From Streptomyces fagopyri (GTDB lineage Bacteria > Actinomycetota > Actinomycetes > Streptomycetales > Streptomycetaceae), in the NCBI RefSeq assembly GCF_009498275.1, contig NZ_CP045643.1, positions 2,480,001-2,544,000 of the forward strand: DNA of 64,000 nt, given 5' to 3'. The first letter of the stretch is position 1, and every line of letters starts with the position of its first letter. Shown here in pieces: positions 54,816-64,000 of the stretch. A program made the position numbers and the translations under genes. The notes beneath the pieces are model-generated. The model worked only from the letters and a program-made list of their open reading frames with translations. It did not search any database and had not been told where the DNA came from.

Positions 54816-55760
54816 ATGACCGCACACCGCACCGCCACCGCGGCCGCAGTCGCCGCGGCGGCCCCGCTGCTCCTGCTGACGTGGGCCGCGGGACCGGCCC
54901 AGGCGCACGGAGCGCCGACGGATCCGGTCAGCCGGGTGGTGGCCTGCTCCCCCGAGGGCGGCGGCGACAACCGCACCGCGGCCTGCCGGGCGGCGATCGC
55001 GGCGAACGGCGCGCCCTTCACCGCGTGGGACAACCTCCGGGTCGCCGGCGTCAACGGCAGGGACCGGCAGGTGATCCCCGACGGCAAGCTGTGCAGCGGG
55101 AACCTGCCCGCCTACAAGGGTCTCGACCTCGCCCGCGCCGACTGGCCCTCGACCCGGATGACACCGGGAGCGGCCTTCACCCTGTCCTACAGTTCGACGA
55201 TTCCGCACACGGGAACCTTCAAGCTGTATCTGAGCAAGCCCGGTTACGACCCGTCCAAACCCCTGACCTGGTCCGACCTGCCGGCGAAGCCGTTCGCCAC
55301 GGCCACCGACCCGGCGCTGGTGAAGGGCGCGTACCGGATCAGGGCCACGCTGCCGTCCGACCGCACCGGCCGTCAGATGCTGTACACGATCTGGCAGAAC
55401 ACGAGCACGACGGACACGTACTACTCGTGCTCGGACGTGGTCTTCCCCGCCGCGGCCCGCGGCACGGGAAGTGGTGGGGGCAGGGCGGCGACCACGGCAC
55501 CGGTGGCGCGGACGACCGCATCCGCCACCGCGGCCGGGAAGGCCACGAGTCCGGCGAAGTCCCCCGCCGGAGCGTCGCCGACGCCCTCGCGGCCGGCCAC
55601 ACCGTCCGCGTCGCAGGTGTCCGCGCCCGACCACCTCGCTCCGGCCGCCGACAACTCGTCCGGAGGCAGTGGCTCGCTCCCCCTCGTCGCGGGGGCGGGG
55701 GGAGCGGCGGCCCTCCTGCTCACCGCGGGCGTCGCGCTCACGCTGCGACGCCGGCGGTGA
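54816..55760 (+). CDS. AA10 lytic polysaccharide monooxygenase, membrane-anchored
   Basis: Protein of 314 residues. A signal peptide (AAAVAAAAPLLLLTW) ends AQA, so cleavage leaves His31 as the first residue (HGAPTDPVSR), the N-terminal histidine of the copper brace. The AA10 domain (to about residue 210) shows SYSSTIPHTGTFKLYLSK with the second His, and YTIWQNTSTTDTYYSCSDVVF at its end. A Thr/Ala/Pro-rich stretch then leads to a membrane segment (PLVAGAGGAAALLLTAGVAL) and RRRR, so the enzyme should stay tethered outside the cell; no LPxTG-type sorting motif is visible. Substrate should be chitin or cellulose. The ATG at 54816 has GAGGAG upstream. Confidence 0.9.
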   Translation: MTAHRTATAAAVAAAAPLLLLTWAAGPAQAHGAPTDPVSRVVACSPEGGGDNRTAACRAAIAANGAPFTAWDNLRVAGVNGRDRQVIPDGKLCSGNLPAYKGLDLARADWPSTRMTPGAAFTLSYSSTIPHTGTFKLYLSKPGYDPSKPLTWSDLPAKPFATATDPALVKGAYRIRATLPSDRTGRQMLYTIWQNTSTTDTYYSCSDVVFPAAARGTGSGGGRAATTAPVARTTASATAAGKATSPAKSPAGASPTPSRPATPSASQVSAPDHLAPAADNSSGGSGSLPLVAGAGGAAALLLTAGVALTLRRRR

Positions 55761-55779
55761 CCGGTGGTCCGGTGGCCGG

Positions 55780-57082
<1,303 letters not shown>

Positions 57083-57742
57083 ATGGCCTCGTCCTCGGAC
57101 GCCACGGCGTCCACCGGTCCCACCCCCGTGAACCCCGAAAGCGGTTCCGACAGGCGCGGGCGGGTCCGCCTGCGCCGCGCCGCGGTGATGGCGGTGCCCG
57201 CCACCGCGATCGCCGCGGGACTGATGATCCTCACCGCCCAGGGCGCCCTGGGCGTGCAGTTCGCGATCTCCGGGATGCCGTTCGTCGTGACGGCCACGGA
57301 GCTGAACGGCACCGGCTTCGAGCAGTTCGGGAACCTCGACAACATGGCCGAGGACAGCCCGAACGCCGGCGACACCGGCGGCCAGGTCCTGGTCGTCACC
57401 TCCGCCATCAAGAACGCGACGCTCACCAAGCTGTGCCAGAGCGTCGACCTGGGCGGCACCAACCTGGTCATCACCGCGGGCGGCGGCGCCGACAAGGTGC
57501 AGGCGACGAACCTGACCACCGACTCGACCGAGCTGTCGGGCGACGCGTCCTTCGGGAACATCGAGATCGGCAACGACGCGAGCACGCTCGACAAGGCCGG
57601 CGTCCAGGGGAACAAGGGCGTCTTCAGCCAGCAGGCCGACACCGTCCACATCGGCAACCTCCGGCAGACCAACTACGCCACCACCGCTGCCGTGTTCAAG
57701 CTCCCGGGCCTCAAGCTCCGCTTCAGCGGCACGGGTTGCTGA
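57083..57742 (+). CDS. DUF6230 family protein
   Basis: Protein of 219 residues with a basic cytoplasmic head (RRGRVRLRR), a hydrophobic stretch (AAVMAVPATAIAAGLMIL) and a long extracytoplasmic part with beta-strand patterns (VQFAISGMPFVVTATELNG, VLVVTSAIKNATLTKLCQSV, GVFSQQADTVHIGNLRQTNY). I recognise it as DUF6230, a family of actinomycete surface proteins of unknown role. The ATG at 57083 has AGGGAG six bases upstream, better than the upstream TTG or ATG. Its TGA overlaps the start of the DUF6114 gene, a pairing that is conserved, so the two probably work together at the membrane. Confidence 0.85.
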   Translation: MASSSDATASTGPTPVNPESGSDRRGRVRLRRAAVMAVPATAIAAGLMILTAQGALGVQFAISGMPFVVTATELNGTGFEQFGNLDNMAEDSPNAGDTGGQVLVVTSAIKNATLTKLCQSVDLGGTNLVITAGGGADKVQATNLTTDSTELSGDASFGNIEIGNDASTLDKAGVQGNKGVFSQQADTVHIGNLRQTNYATTAAVFKLPGLKLRFSGTGC

Positions 57743-58161
57743 TGACCCGGCCCCGGAATCCGAGGTCGGACTTCCGGCGGTGGCGCGCCCGCCGCCCCTT
57801 CTGGGGCGGGCTGCTGCTCACCCTGGGAGGGGCGGAGATCCTCCTGACCGAGAAGGCGTCCCTCAAGGTCGTCATGCACATCGGCATGCAGGGCGTGGCG
57901 GGCTATCTGCTGCCGACGGTCATGCTCGTGTGCGGTCTGCTGATCCTCTTCAACCCGGCGCAGCGCCTGTTCTACTCACTGCTCGGCATCCTCCTCTCGC
58001 TCGGCACCTGGCTCACCTCCAACCTCGGCGGCTTCTTCCTCGGCCTGCTCCTCGGGGCGGTCGGCAGTTGCATGGCCTTCGGCTGGCTTCCCGACCAGGA
58101 GCCGCGCCGGCGTCTGCTGCGCGGGCGCCGGCAACGGCACACGACCGCGACGAAGGCGTAG
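57742..58161 (+). CDS. DUF6114 family membrane protein
   Basis: Protein of 139 residues with four membrane segments (FWGGLLLTLGGAEILLT, GYLLPTVMLVCGLLILF, LFYSLLGILLSLGTWL, LGGFFLGLLLGAVGSCMAFG) and basic ends. It is the DUF6114 partner that follows DUF6230 genes in Streptomyces. The ATG at 57742 shares its A with the TGA of that gene. It may hold the DUF6230 protein at the membrane; the biological role is unknown. Confidence 0.85.
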   Translation: MTRPRNPRSDFRRWRARRPFWGGLLLTLGGAEILLTEKASLKVVMHIGMQGVAGYLLPTVMLVCGLLILFNPAQRLFYSLLGILLSLGTWLTSNLGGFFLGLLLGAVGSCMAFGWLPDQEPRRRLLRGRRQRHTTATKA

Positions 58162-58556
58162 CCCGGGGCCCGGAAGGGGCCGGCGGCAGAGCCCGCCCCG
58201 GCCGGGTCCAAGGCGGCGGAAGGCCGGGGCGGGGGGTCCGGCAGGGACAGGGGCCTCCGGCAGGAATACGGGGCACATCCAGGGATACGGGGTACACCCT
58301 CCACGGCGCCGGCACGTGGCCGTGGGACGGTGCATCCCGTGGGCCGGTGCATCAGGCGCGATGACGCATCACGCGGGATGACGCGTCACGCGGGACGGCA
58401 CGCCGCCGCGAGAGGGTGCGTCCTCGCGAGAGCGCGCCGTCCCCGGGGGAAGCCTTTCGGGGGCCCGGGCGCACCCGGAGCGCCCCCCGGGACCGCCCGG
58501 CGCCCGCTCCAACCTCTGGGTTGATGCGGCCGCCCGATCACCGCATCCTTGTACAT
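58162..58556. other. Intergenic gap with paired palindromes
   Basis: A 395-bp gap. TGACGCATCA (58362-58371) and the perfect palindrome TGACGCGTCA (58379-58388) lie 17 bp apart within a 17-bp direct repeat (GATGACGC-A/G-TCACGCGG). They are 170-195 bp before the regulator start and may be binding sites. No gene is seen. Confidence 0.45.
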
Positions 58557-59215
58557 ATGGTGATATCGCCGAGCGATGCGGGGCGCGCGGCCGCAAGGGG
58601 CGACGCCATGGCGGTGGTCGACGCCCACGGCATCGTCAGGGGCTGGAGCGAGGGCGCCCGCCTGCTGACCGGCTACGCAGCCGCGGAGATCACCGGACGT
58701 CCGGTGTCGGCCCTGGTGGACGGGGACGCCGCCGCGGCCTGGCGGATCCTGCGCACGAGCTGCGGCGCGATCGTATCCGTACGGCACTGGGACGGGCGCC
58801 GGAGCGAACTGGCCCTGCGCGTCTGCCCGCCCCGTGCTCGCCCTGGAGCGGCCGTGTGGGACCTGCCCGCCGATCCGGCGGCGGTCGCCGGCGCCCGGCA
58901 GTGCGCGACCGAGCGGCCGGCCCGCTGGGGACTCGACGAGATCGCCTGTGTGACGGAACTGGTCGTCAGCGCACTGGTCACCAACACTATCCGCTACGGC
59001 GGCGCGCCGATCCAGCTCCGGCTCATCCGTGACCGCGCCCTGATCTGCGAGGTCACCGACACCAGCAGCACCTCTCCTCATCTGCGCAGAGCCCGCACCT
59101 ACGACGAGGGCGGTCGCGGCCTGCTCCTCGTCGCCCAGCTCACCGACCGCTGGGCACCCGCACGACTTCCGCCGGGAAGACGATCTGGGCCGAGCAGACG
59201 CTGCCGGTCCCCTGA
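58557..59215 (+). pseudogene. PAS/HATPase regulator, frameshifted near its end
   Basis: The frame from the ATG at 58557 encodes a PAS-like domain (AMAVVDAHGIVRGWSEGARLL, TGYAAAEITGRPVSALVDG) and an anti-sigma-type ATPase domain (ELVVSALVTNTIRYGG, RTYDEGGRGLLLVAQLTDRW). After DRW the frame turns into an Arg/Pro-rich shadow running to 59426, inside the next gene. Adding one base to the GGG at 59152-59154 restores a sensible end (GTRTTSAGKTIWAEQTLPVP, then TGA at 59213-59215). So a one-base loss has occurred, either a real mutation or a sequencing error. Such proteins are small relatives of the SpoIIE/RsbW regulators. The start could also be the ATG at 58524. Confidence 0.7.
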
Positions 59216-59235
59216 CCGCGACGGGAAGGTCTCGG

Positions 59236-60297
59236 ATGGTCGACAGACGGAACTTCGGCAAGATCGTGGGAGCGGGCGCGGCCGGCGCGTCGCTCATCGG
59301 GTGGCCCGGCACCGGCGCCGCCGCGGACGGGGCGGCGGGGGATCCCACGGCGACGCCCGCGCCCTCGCCGGCACCGCCGCCGGGGCACGCGTCCTTCGGC
59401 CCGCTCCGGCGGATCGACGCCGGTGAGCTGAGCATCGGCTACGCGGAGGCCGGCCCCGTCCACGGCCCCCCGGTCGTCCTGCTGCACGGCTGGCCCTACG
59501 ACATCCACAGCTTCGTCGAGGTCGCGCCGCTGCTGGCGGCACGCGGCCACCGGGTGATCGTCCCGTACCTGCGCGGCCACGGCACCACGCGTTTCCGCTC
59601 CGCCCACACCTTCCGCAACGCCCAGCAGTCGGTGGTCGCGCTCGACATCGTCGCGCTGATGGACGCGCTCAAGATCGAGAAGGCGGTGCTGGCCGGTTTC
59701 GACTGGGGAGCGCGGACGGCCGACATCATCGCCGTGCTCCGGCCCGAGCGGTGCAAGGCCCTGGTCTCCGTGGGCGGGTATCTGATCACCGACCGCGAGC
59801 GCAACAAGCTGCCGTTGCCGCCGAGGGCCGAGTGGGCGTGGTGGTACCAGTTCTACTTCGCCACGGAGCGGGGACGGCTCGGCCTCCAGGAGCACCGGGC
59901 CGACCTGGCACGCCTGGTCTGGACGTTCAACTCCCCGACGTGGCACTACGACGACGCCACGTTCGACCGGACGGCGAAGGCCTTCGACAACCCGGACTAC
60001 GTCGCGATCGTGATCCACAACTACCGCTGGCGGCTCGGCCTGGCGCAGGGCGACCCGCGCTACGACCGGCTGGAGCGACAGCTCGCCGCGGGGCCCGCCG
60101 TCGCGGTGCCCACCGTCACCCTCGACGGGCGGAAGGACCCCTTCACCCCGGCCGGCGACGGATCGTCGTACCGCGACCGGTTCTCGGGGCCGTACGCGCA
60201 CAGGAGCCTGGCGGACGCCGGTCACAACGTGCCGCAGGAAGCGCCGGAGGCCTTCGCGAGGGCGGTCGTCGAAGCGGACGGCCTCGCCGGAGGCTGA
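59236..60297 (+). CDS. Tat-exported alpha/beta hydrolase (dehalogenase/epoxide hydrolase type)
   Basis: Protein of 353 residues. DRRNFGKIVGAGAAGAS at the N-terminus is a twin-arginine export signal, followed by a Pro/Ala-rich linker. The hydrolase domain has the oxyanion HGWPYD, the nucleophile Asp156 in AGFDWGAR, and His330 in DAGHNVPQEAPEAF. An Asp nucleophile points to epoxide hydrolases or haloalkane dehalogenases rather than esterases. The Trp beside the nucleophile is typical of these. The protein should act outside the cell. Substrate unknown. It starts 20 bp after the corrected stop of the preceding regulator and could be in the same transcript. Confidence 0.88.
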   Translation: MVDRRNFGKIVGAGAAGASLIGWPGTGAAADGAAGDPTATPAPSPAPPPGHASFGPLRRIDAGELSIGYAEAGPVHGPPVVLLHGWPYDIHSFVEVAPLLAARGHRVIVPYLRGHGTTRFRSAHTFRNAQQSVVALDIVALMDALKIEKAVLAGFDWGARTADIIAVLRPERCKALVSVGGYLITDRERNKLPLPPRAEWAWWYQFYFATERGRLGLQEHRADLARLVWTFNSPTWHYDDATFDRTAKAFDNPDYVAIVIHNYRWRLGLAQGDPRYDRLERQLAAGPAVAVPTVTLDGRKDPFTPAGDGSSYRDRFSGPYAHRSLADAGHNVPQEAPEAFARAVVEADGLAGG

Positions 60298-60735
60298 CCG
60301 CGCCCACGGCGTCGCCACGCGACGGTCCCACCCGGCCCGTGCCGTGTCTCACGGGGCCCTGTGGGGTCCTACGGGGGTGCGGGGTGCGGGGGTGGGCAGG
60401 CCACCGCCTCGGGCTCGTCCGGACGACGATGCCCGCAGTGGCGTCCGCCGGCGCGGCACCGCGGACCGCGGAACTCCTGGGCGGACCGGCGGCCCGGAAC
60501 GCACACGCGGCCCGGAGCCGACCGGCGGCCCGGAACCCACACACGTGGCCCGGAGCCGACCGGCGGCCCGGAACGACCGCGCGCCCCGGTGCCGATCAGC
60601 GGCCCGGGGCGCGCCGACGCCCTGGCGTACCCAGCGCGTCCAGGACCACTCAGCCGCCACGGCGCCCGTCGGCCCCGTACGGGACGTCGCTCGGGGCCGA
60701 CGGGCGACACCGCGCCGTTGCATCGCGCCGTGGCC
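60298..60735. repeat. Intergenic gap with 36-38-bp tandem repeats
   Basis: A 438-bp convergent gap. Units beginning GACCGGCGGCCCGGAAC start at 60484, 60520 and 60558 (36 and 38 bp apart), the third decaying by 60600. The remainder is C/G-rich with no credible gene. The period resembles that of the array at 16480-16627 but the sequence differs. Confidence 0.7.
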
Positions 60736-60915
60736 TCACAGGCACGTGCGGACGAGCCACTCGTCCTCGTTGTACGCGTCCCTCGCCGGGTCCGGCACCG
60801 TGGCCGGCCGTTCCTCGACCGTGTCCTCCAGGCGGATCCGCTCCGGAAGCGCGCCGAACCGGACCCGCCGGACCGCCGCCTCGGCCGCGCCCGGCCGCTG
60901 CTTCTCACCCGTCAT
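60736..60915 (-). CDS. Small conserved-looking protein
   Basis: A 59-residue ORF. The ATG at 60915 has a strong GGGGAGG six bases upstream, favouring it over an in-frame ATG at 60933. The sequence is charged and soluble: AVRRVRFGALPERIRLEDTV, EERPATVPDPARDAYNEDEW and a C-terminal VRTCL with one Cys. The pattern RVRFGxLPERIxxEDxVEE...DPARD seems familiar from short hypothetical proteins of Streptomyces, but I cannot name the family. No membrane segment or catalytic motif. Its transcription from the right diverges from the binding-protein gene at 61186. Confidence 0.55.
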   Translation of the reverse strand: MTGEKQRPGAAEAAVRRVRFGALPERIRLEDTVEERPATVPDPARDAYNEDEWLVRTCL

Positions 60916-61185
60916 CCCGAACCTCCCCGTCATGAACGTTTCGGCCGATCCTCACACGCTGCCCGTCACCTGTCAAGGGGGTGACGTTGAGGAGTCCGGC
61001 AAGGCCTGGACTCGACCGTGCGCACTCCCCGCTCATGACCGCTCACTTGACGGCCGCGCGTCACACACGATTGGCTCCGGCCCAACGAAAGTCCGACAGC
61101 CCGTGCGCAACAGCCCGATGGTCGCGCCGACTTCACTCCCCCCCCCGTCCTTCTGCTGGGCCGCACAGCGAGGTGCCGCACTCCG

Positions 61186-62184
61186 ATGAACACGTCCCCC
61201 ACACCTCACCACTCCCCCAGATCCACGTACGGCACGGTCCTCGTCGTCGGCGCCCTGTTCCTGGCCGGCTGCTCCGGCGGACCGGACGCGAGCGCCGGAG
61301 CGGCGGAGAAGGCGGGCTCCGGCCACATGAAGGTCGCCCTGATCACCCACGGCGCCGACGGGGACGCCTTCTGGGAAATGGTGCGGAAGGGCGCGCAGGC
61401 GGCGGCCGCCAAGGACGACATCGACCTCACCTACGCGAGCGACTCCGACTCCGCGGGCCAGGCGAGCCTGGTGCGGGACGCGGTCCGTGACCGCGTCGAC
61501 GGCATCGCGGTGACCCTGGCCAAACCGGAGGCGATGAAGGGCGCCGTCACGGCGGCCAAGGCCGCGGGCATACCGGTGGTCGGCCTCAACTCCGGTATCG
61601 ACGCCTGGCGGTCCGAGGGCCTGCTGGAGTACTTCGGCCAGGACGAGAGCGTCGCGGGCCGGGCGCTCGGCGACAAGCTGGACGAGCTCGAGGCCAAGCA
61701 CGCCCTCTGCGTCATCCACGAGCAGGGCAACGTCGCCCTGGAAGCGCGCTGCGCCGGTGTGAAGAAGGCGTTCGCCGGCGACACCGACCTGCTCTACGTC
61801 GACGGCACCGACATGAAGGCGGTCACCGCCTCCGTCGCGACCAGACTGCGTCAGGACCCGAGCATCGACGAAGTCGTCATGATGGGCGCGCAGTTCGCCC
61901 TCGGTGCGGTGAAGTCCGTCAAGCAGACGGGCAGCAGGGCCGCGGTCGCCACCTTCGACCTCAACAGCAGCCTGGTGAAGGCGGTGCAGAGCGGGGACGT
62001 GCAGTTCGCGGTGGACCAACAGCCCTATCTCCAGGGCTATCTCGCGGTGGACTCGCTCTGGCTCTACCGGTCCAACGGCAACTTCAGCGGCGGCGGAACG
62101 GCACCCGTGCTCACCGGACCGGCGTTCGTCACCAAGGAGAACGTCGCCTCGGTCGCGAAGTTCGCCGCCGACGGGACCCGTTGA
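61186..62184 (+). CDS. Orphan sugar-binding lipoprotein (type 1 periplasmic binding fold)
   Basis: Protein of 332 residues with a lipoprotein signal (TVLVVGALFLAGCSGG lipobox). The mature part is of the ribose/inositol-binding type: VALITHGADGDAFWEMVRKG, DGIAVTLAKPEAMKGAVTAA, GIPVVGLNSG, AVATFDLNSSLVKAV and QFAVDQQPYLQGYLAVDSL. No permease or ATPase gene follows; the next gene is a sensor kinase-like protein on the same strand, 177 bp away. It may hand a ligand signal to that sensor instead of, or besides, feeding an importer encoded elsewhere. The ATG at 61186 has GAGGTG ten bases upstream. Confidence 0.85.
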   Translation: MNTSPTPHHSPRSTYGTVLVVGALFLAGCSGGPDASAGAAEKAGSGHMKVALITHGADGDAFWEMVRKGAQAAAAKDDIDLTYASDSDSAGQASLVRDAVRDRVDGIAVTLAKPEAMKGAVTAAKAAGIPVVGLNSGIDAWRSEGLLEYFGQDESVAGRALGDKLDELEAKHALCVIHEQGNVALEARCAGVKKAFAGDTDLLYVDGTDMKAVTASVATRLRQDPSIDEVVMMGAQFALGAVKSVKQTGSRAAVATFDLNSSLVKAVQSGDVQFAVDQQPYLQGYLAVDSLWLYRSNGNFSGGGTAPVLTGPAFVTKENVASVAKFAADGTR

Positions 62185-62361
62185 ACCCGTCCCGCCGCTC
62201 GCCCGCCGCACCACGGGCCCCAAGGTTTTCGGACACTCACGGTGCGTACGGGCACTTGTACGGATAGCATCCTGCGCACCCCCAGTGCCGTACCGGACAC
62301 GTGGTCATCCACCGCCCGTCCGCCGAACCGCTCCCCCCTCGCTGATCGCACTAGGACGACG

Positions 62362-64000
62362 ATGTCTCCACGGACAGGTGCCCGGCGCCGTCTCGGCTCC
62401 ATACGTCTCTCCCTGATCCTGCTGGCGCTGGTGCCCAGCGTCACCCTCGCCGCCATGTGGGGTGTGACGACCACTCAGATCTTCTCGGAGGGGCTGCGGC
62501 TGCGGTCACAGACCGAACTGAGCAGGTCCACCGGCGCCATGGGCACGGACGCGACGCTCGCGCTGCAGCAGGAGCGCAGTCTGTCGGCGGCGTGGCTGGC
62601 CTCGCCGCACGGCTCGCGGACCGCGCTGGACCAGCAGCGCGGAAGGACGGACCAGGCCGTCGCGAAACTGGTGCGCCGCTCGGACGACATCAAGAACGCG
62701 CCCGCCCGGATCGGGGACCGGCTGTACTCGGTCCTGGCGTCGGTGGGAAGCCTGGAGTACTACCGGGGACAGGTGGACCACCCCACCGACATCACCGCCC
62801 AGCAGGCGCTGGACCAGTACACCGCGATCATCGACGGCCAGATCCAGGCTTTCCAGGAGCTCTCCCAGGTCGACGACGGCGACCTCACCTCGCAGGCCGG
62901 ACCGCTGATCACGCTGGGGAGCGGCGCGGAGCTGGTCGCCCAGGAGGACGCCGAACTCGCGCTGGCCTGGCCGTCGGGGAAACTCGACGAGAAGGCGTGG
63001 ACCCGGTTCGCGCAACTCGTCGACGTACGGCGCTGGGTGTTCCGGCGCCAGGTCCTCTCCTCGCTGGACGGCGCCGTGAAGGCGCGGGTCGAAGGGATGC
63101 TGCAGAGCGAGGACTGGAAGACGCTGGAGGCCGTCGAGGACCAGGTGATCGCGGCCCGGACGACACACGGCGCCGTGGCCCGGACGGTCGGACTGCCGGA
63201 CGCGGGCCGGCGCTGGAACGCCGCGCTCACCAGGATCTCCGGCCAGTACTCGGACCTGATCCGGCAACAGACCGCGGCGTTGCTGGACCGCAGCGCCGAC
63301 AAGGCGGACGGACTGCTGGTCAAGGCGGCCGCGCTGAGCGCCGGCGGGCTCGTCGCCCTGCTGCTGTGCGTCGTGATGTCGTGGCGCATCACGCGCTCCC
63401 TCTCCCGGCGGCTGCGCGGTCTGCGACTGGCCACGCTCAGTCTCGCCGAGGAGCGACTGCCCGACGTGGTCTCCCGGCTGGACCGGGGCGAGAAGGTGGA
63501 CGTGGATCTCGCCACCCCGCCCCTGGACTACGGCGGCGACGAACTCGGACAGGTGGCACAGGCCTTCAACACCGCGCAGCGCACGGCGGTGCACACCGCG
63601 GTGGAACTCGCCGACACCAGACGCGGGTTCCAGAAGGTGATCCTGGGCATCGCCCGGCAGAGCCAGAACCTCGTCAACCTGCAACTCAGCAAGCTCGACG
63701 CGCTGGAACGCGAGCACCAGGACCCGCGGATTCTCAAGGGTCTCTACGAACTCGACTCCACGGCAAGCCAGTTGCGGCGCTACGAGGAGAACCTCGTCAT
63801 CATCAGCGGCGAGCAGCCCCGGCGTAGCTGGACCGAACCGGTCGCGCTGATCGACATCCTGCGCAGCGCCGTCGGTGAGGTCGCCCAGTACCAGCGGGTG
63901 GAGGTGCACGCCGACGACGAGGTGTATCTCACCCCGCCCGCGGTGGCGGACGTCATCCATCTGCTGGCCGAGCTCATCGACAACGCCACCGCCTACTCCC
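62362..64000 (+). CDS. Nitrate/nitrite-sensing histidine kinase-like protein, CvnA type (partial)
   Basis: The frame opens at an ATG (62362) with AGGA upstream and runs off the right edge after 546 codons. A first membrane segment (LSLILLALVPSVTLAAMWGV) is followed by an extracytoplasmic NIT-like helical domain (LALQQERSLSAAWLASPHGS is its diagnostic start), a second membrane segment (LSAGGLVALLLCVVMSW), a HAMP-like linker and the start of the kinase core (RQSQNLVNLQLSKLDALER, DSTASQLRRYEENLVIISGE, HLLAELIDNATAYS with the N box). There is no standard phospho-acceptor His block, as in CvnA proteins of the conservons. The next genes, beyond the window, would then be roadblock, DUF742 and GTPase genes. 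Confidence 0.88.
   Translation, partial: MSPRTGARRRLGSIRLSLILLALVPSVTLAAMWGVTTTQIFSEGLRLRSQTELSRSTGAMGTDATLALQQERSLSAAWLASPHGSRTALDQQRGRTDQAVAKLVRRSDDIKNAPARIGDRLYSVLASVGSLEYYRGQVDHPTDITAQQALDQYTAIIDGQIQAFQELSQVDDGDLTSQAGPLITLGSGAELVAQEDAELALAWPSGKLDEKAWTRFAQLVDVRRWVFRRQVLSSLDGAVKARVEGMLQSEDWKTLEAVEDQVIAARTTHGAVARTVGLPDAGRRWNAALTRISGQYSDLIRQQTAALLDRSADKADGLLVKAAALSAGGLVALLLCVVMSWRITRSLSRRLRGLRLATLSLAEERLPDVVSRLDRGEKVDVDLATPPLDYGGDELGQVAQAFNTAQRTAVHTAVELADTRRGFQKVILGIARQSQNLVNLQLSKLDALEREHQDPRILKGLYELDSTASQLRRYEENLVIISGEQPRRSWTEPVALIDILRSAVGEVAQYQRVEVHADDEVYLTPPAVADVIHLLAELIDNATAYS

Noticed and set aside
58416..59426. Taking the uncorrected 59426 end as the true C-terminus of the PAS/ATPase regulator
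   Set aside because: The last ~90 codons overlap the Tat hydrolase gene and are Arg/Gly-rich without family resemblance, while the frame shifted by one base gives a sensible end.
61034..61490. A second Cys leader peptide before the binding-protein gene
   Set aside because: The ORF at 61034 lacks the HVDL-x-R-x-x-SA-x-C pattern and continues far into the next gene.

Overview
The window is chromosomal DNA of a Streptomyces or close relative. The G+C content is very high, almost every third codon position is G or C, ribosome binding sites are of the AGGAGG type, many starts are GTG, and TTA codons are nearly absent. Content points the same way: geosmin synthase, Streptomyces subtilisin inhibitor, DUF6230/DUF6114 proteins, a SAV2148-family protein, and the start of what looks like a conservon. 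From memory, the sulfur block and the geosmin region resemble the SCO6073-SCO6102 part of S. coelicolor; I could not test this.

Layout. 1-6.5 kb: a YihY/BrkB membrane protein diverging from an AidB-like acyl-CoA dehydrogenase, a GAF-domain regulator, a secreted protein and a GNAT acetyltransferase. 6.5-16.3 kb: one long assimilatory sulfur block read left to right. It has a Cys-containing leader peptide, sulfite reductase, a small zinc-ribbon protein, cysH, cysC, cysD and cysN, then a sulfonate-type ABC importer (binding lipoprotein, ATPase, permease) and a sirohydrochlorin chelatase, which supplies the sulfite reductase cofactor pathway. 16.3-30 kb: metabolic and transport genes (panE, aldo/keto reductase, two small proteins, MMPL exporter, macrolide-type glycosyltransferase, a sugar ABC importer without its own ATPase, a phosphotransferase, an exonuclease, a SAV2148-family protein). 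30.2-32.4 kb: two adjacent secreted proteins that together look like a copper amine oxidase split into two genes.

32.6-43.8 kb: the glycogen-to-trehalose route glgX, treY, treZ. Between treY and treZ lie two paralogous M14 carboxypeptidase-type genes facing each other. Each has one in-frame TTA codon, the only ones I saw in real genes here, so both are predicted to depend on the bldA tRNA. The right-hand peptidase is translationally coupled (ATGA) to a subtilisin-inhibitor-like gene with an odd Gly/Thr-rich insert. A DUF1707-FHA protein follows. 44-48.7 kb: phosphotransferase, Xaa-Pro-type peptidase, PDZ membrane protein and a large protein of unknown function.

48.7-53.2 kb: geosmin synthase with an unusual ~110-residue tail, divergent from a decayed alpha/beta hydrolase overlapping a cytochrome P450. 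53.2-64 kb: ARMT1-type damage-control phosphatase, an AA10 lytic polysaccharide monooxygenase with a membrane anchor, a secreted beta-rich protein, the DUF6230/DUF6114 pair, a PAS/ATPase regulator that appears frameshifted near its end, a Tat-exported hydrolase, a small conserved-looking protein, an orphan sugar-binding lipoprotein, and a nitrate/nitrite-sensing histidine kinase-like protein that runs off the right edge.

Several intergenic spaces carry short GC-rich tandem repeats (periods 10, 17, 34 and 36-38 bp). I found no rRNA, tRNA, CRISPR array, insertion sequence or phage gene.
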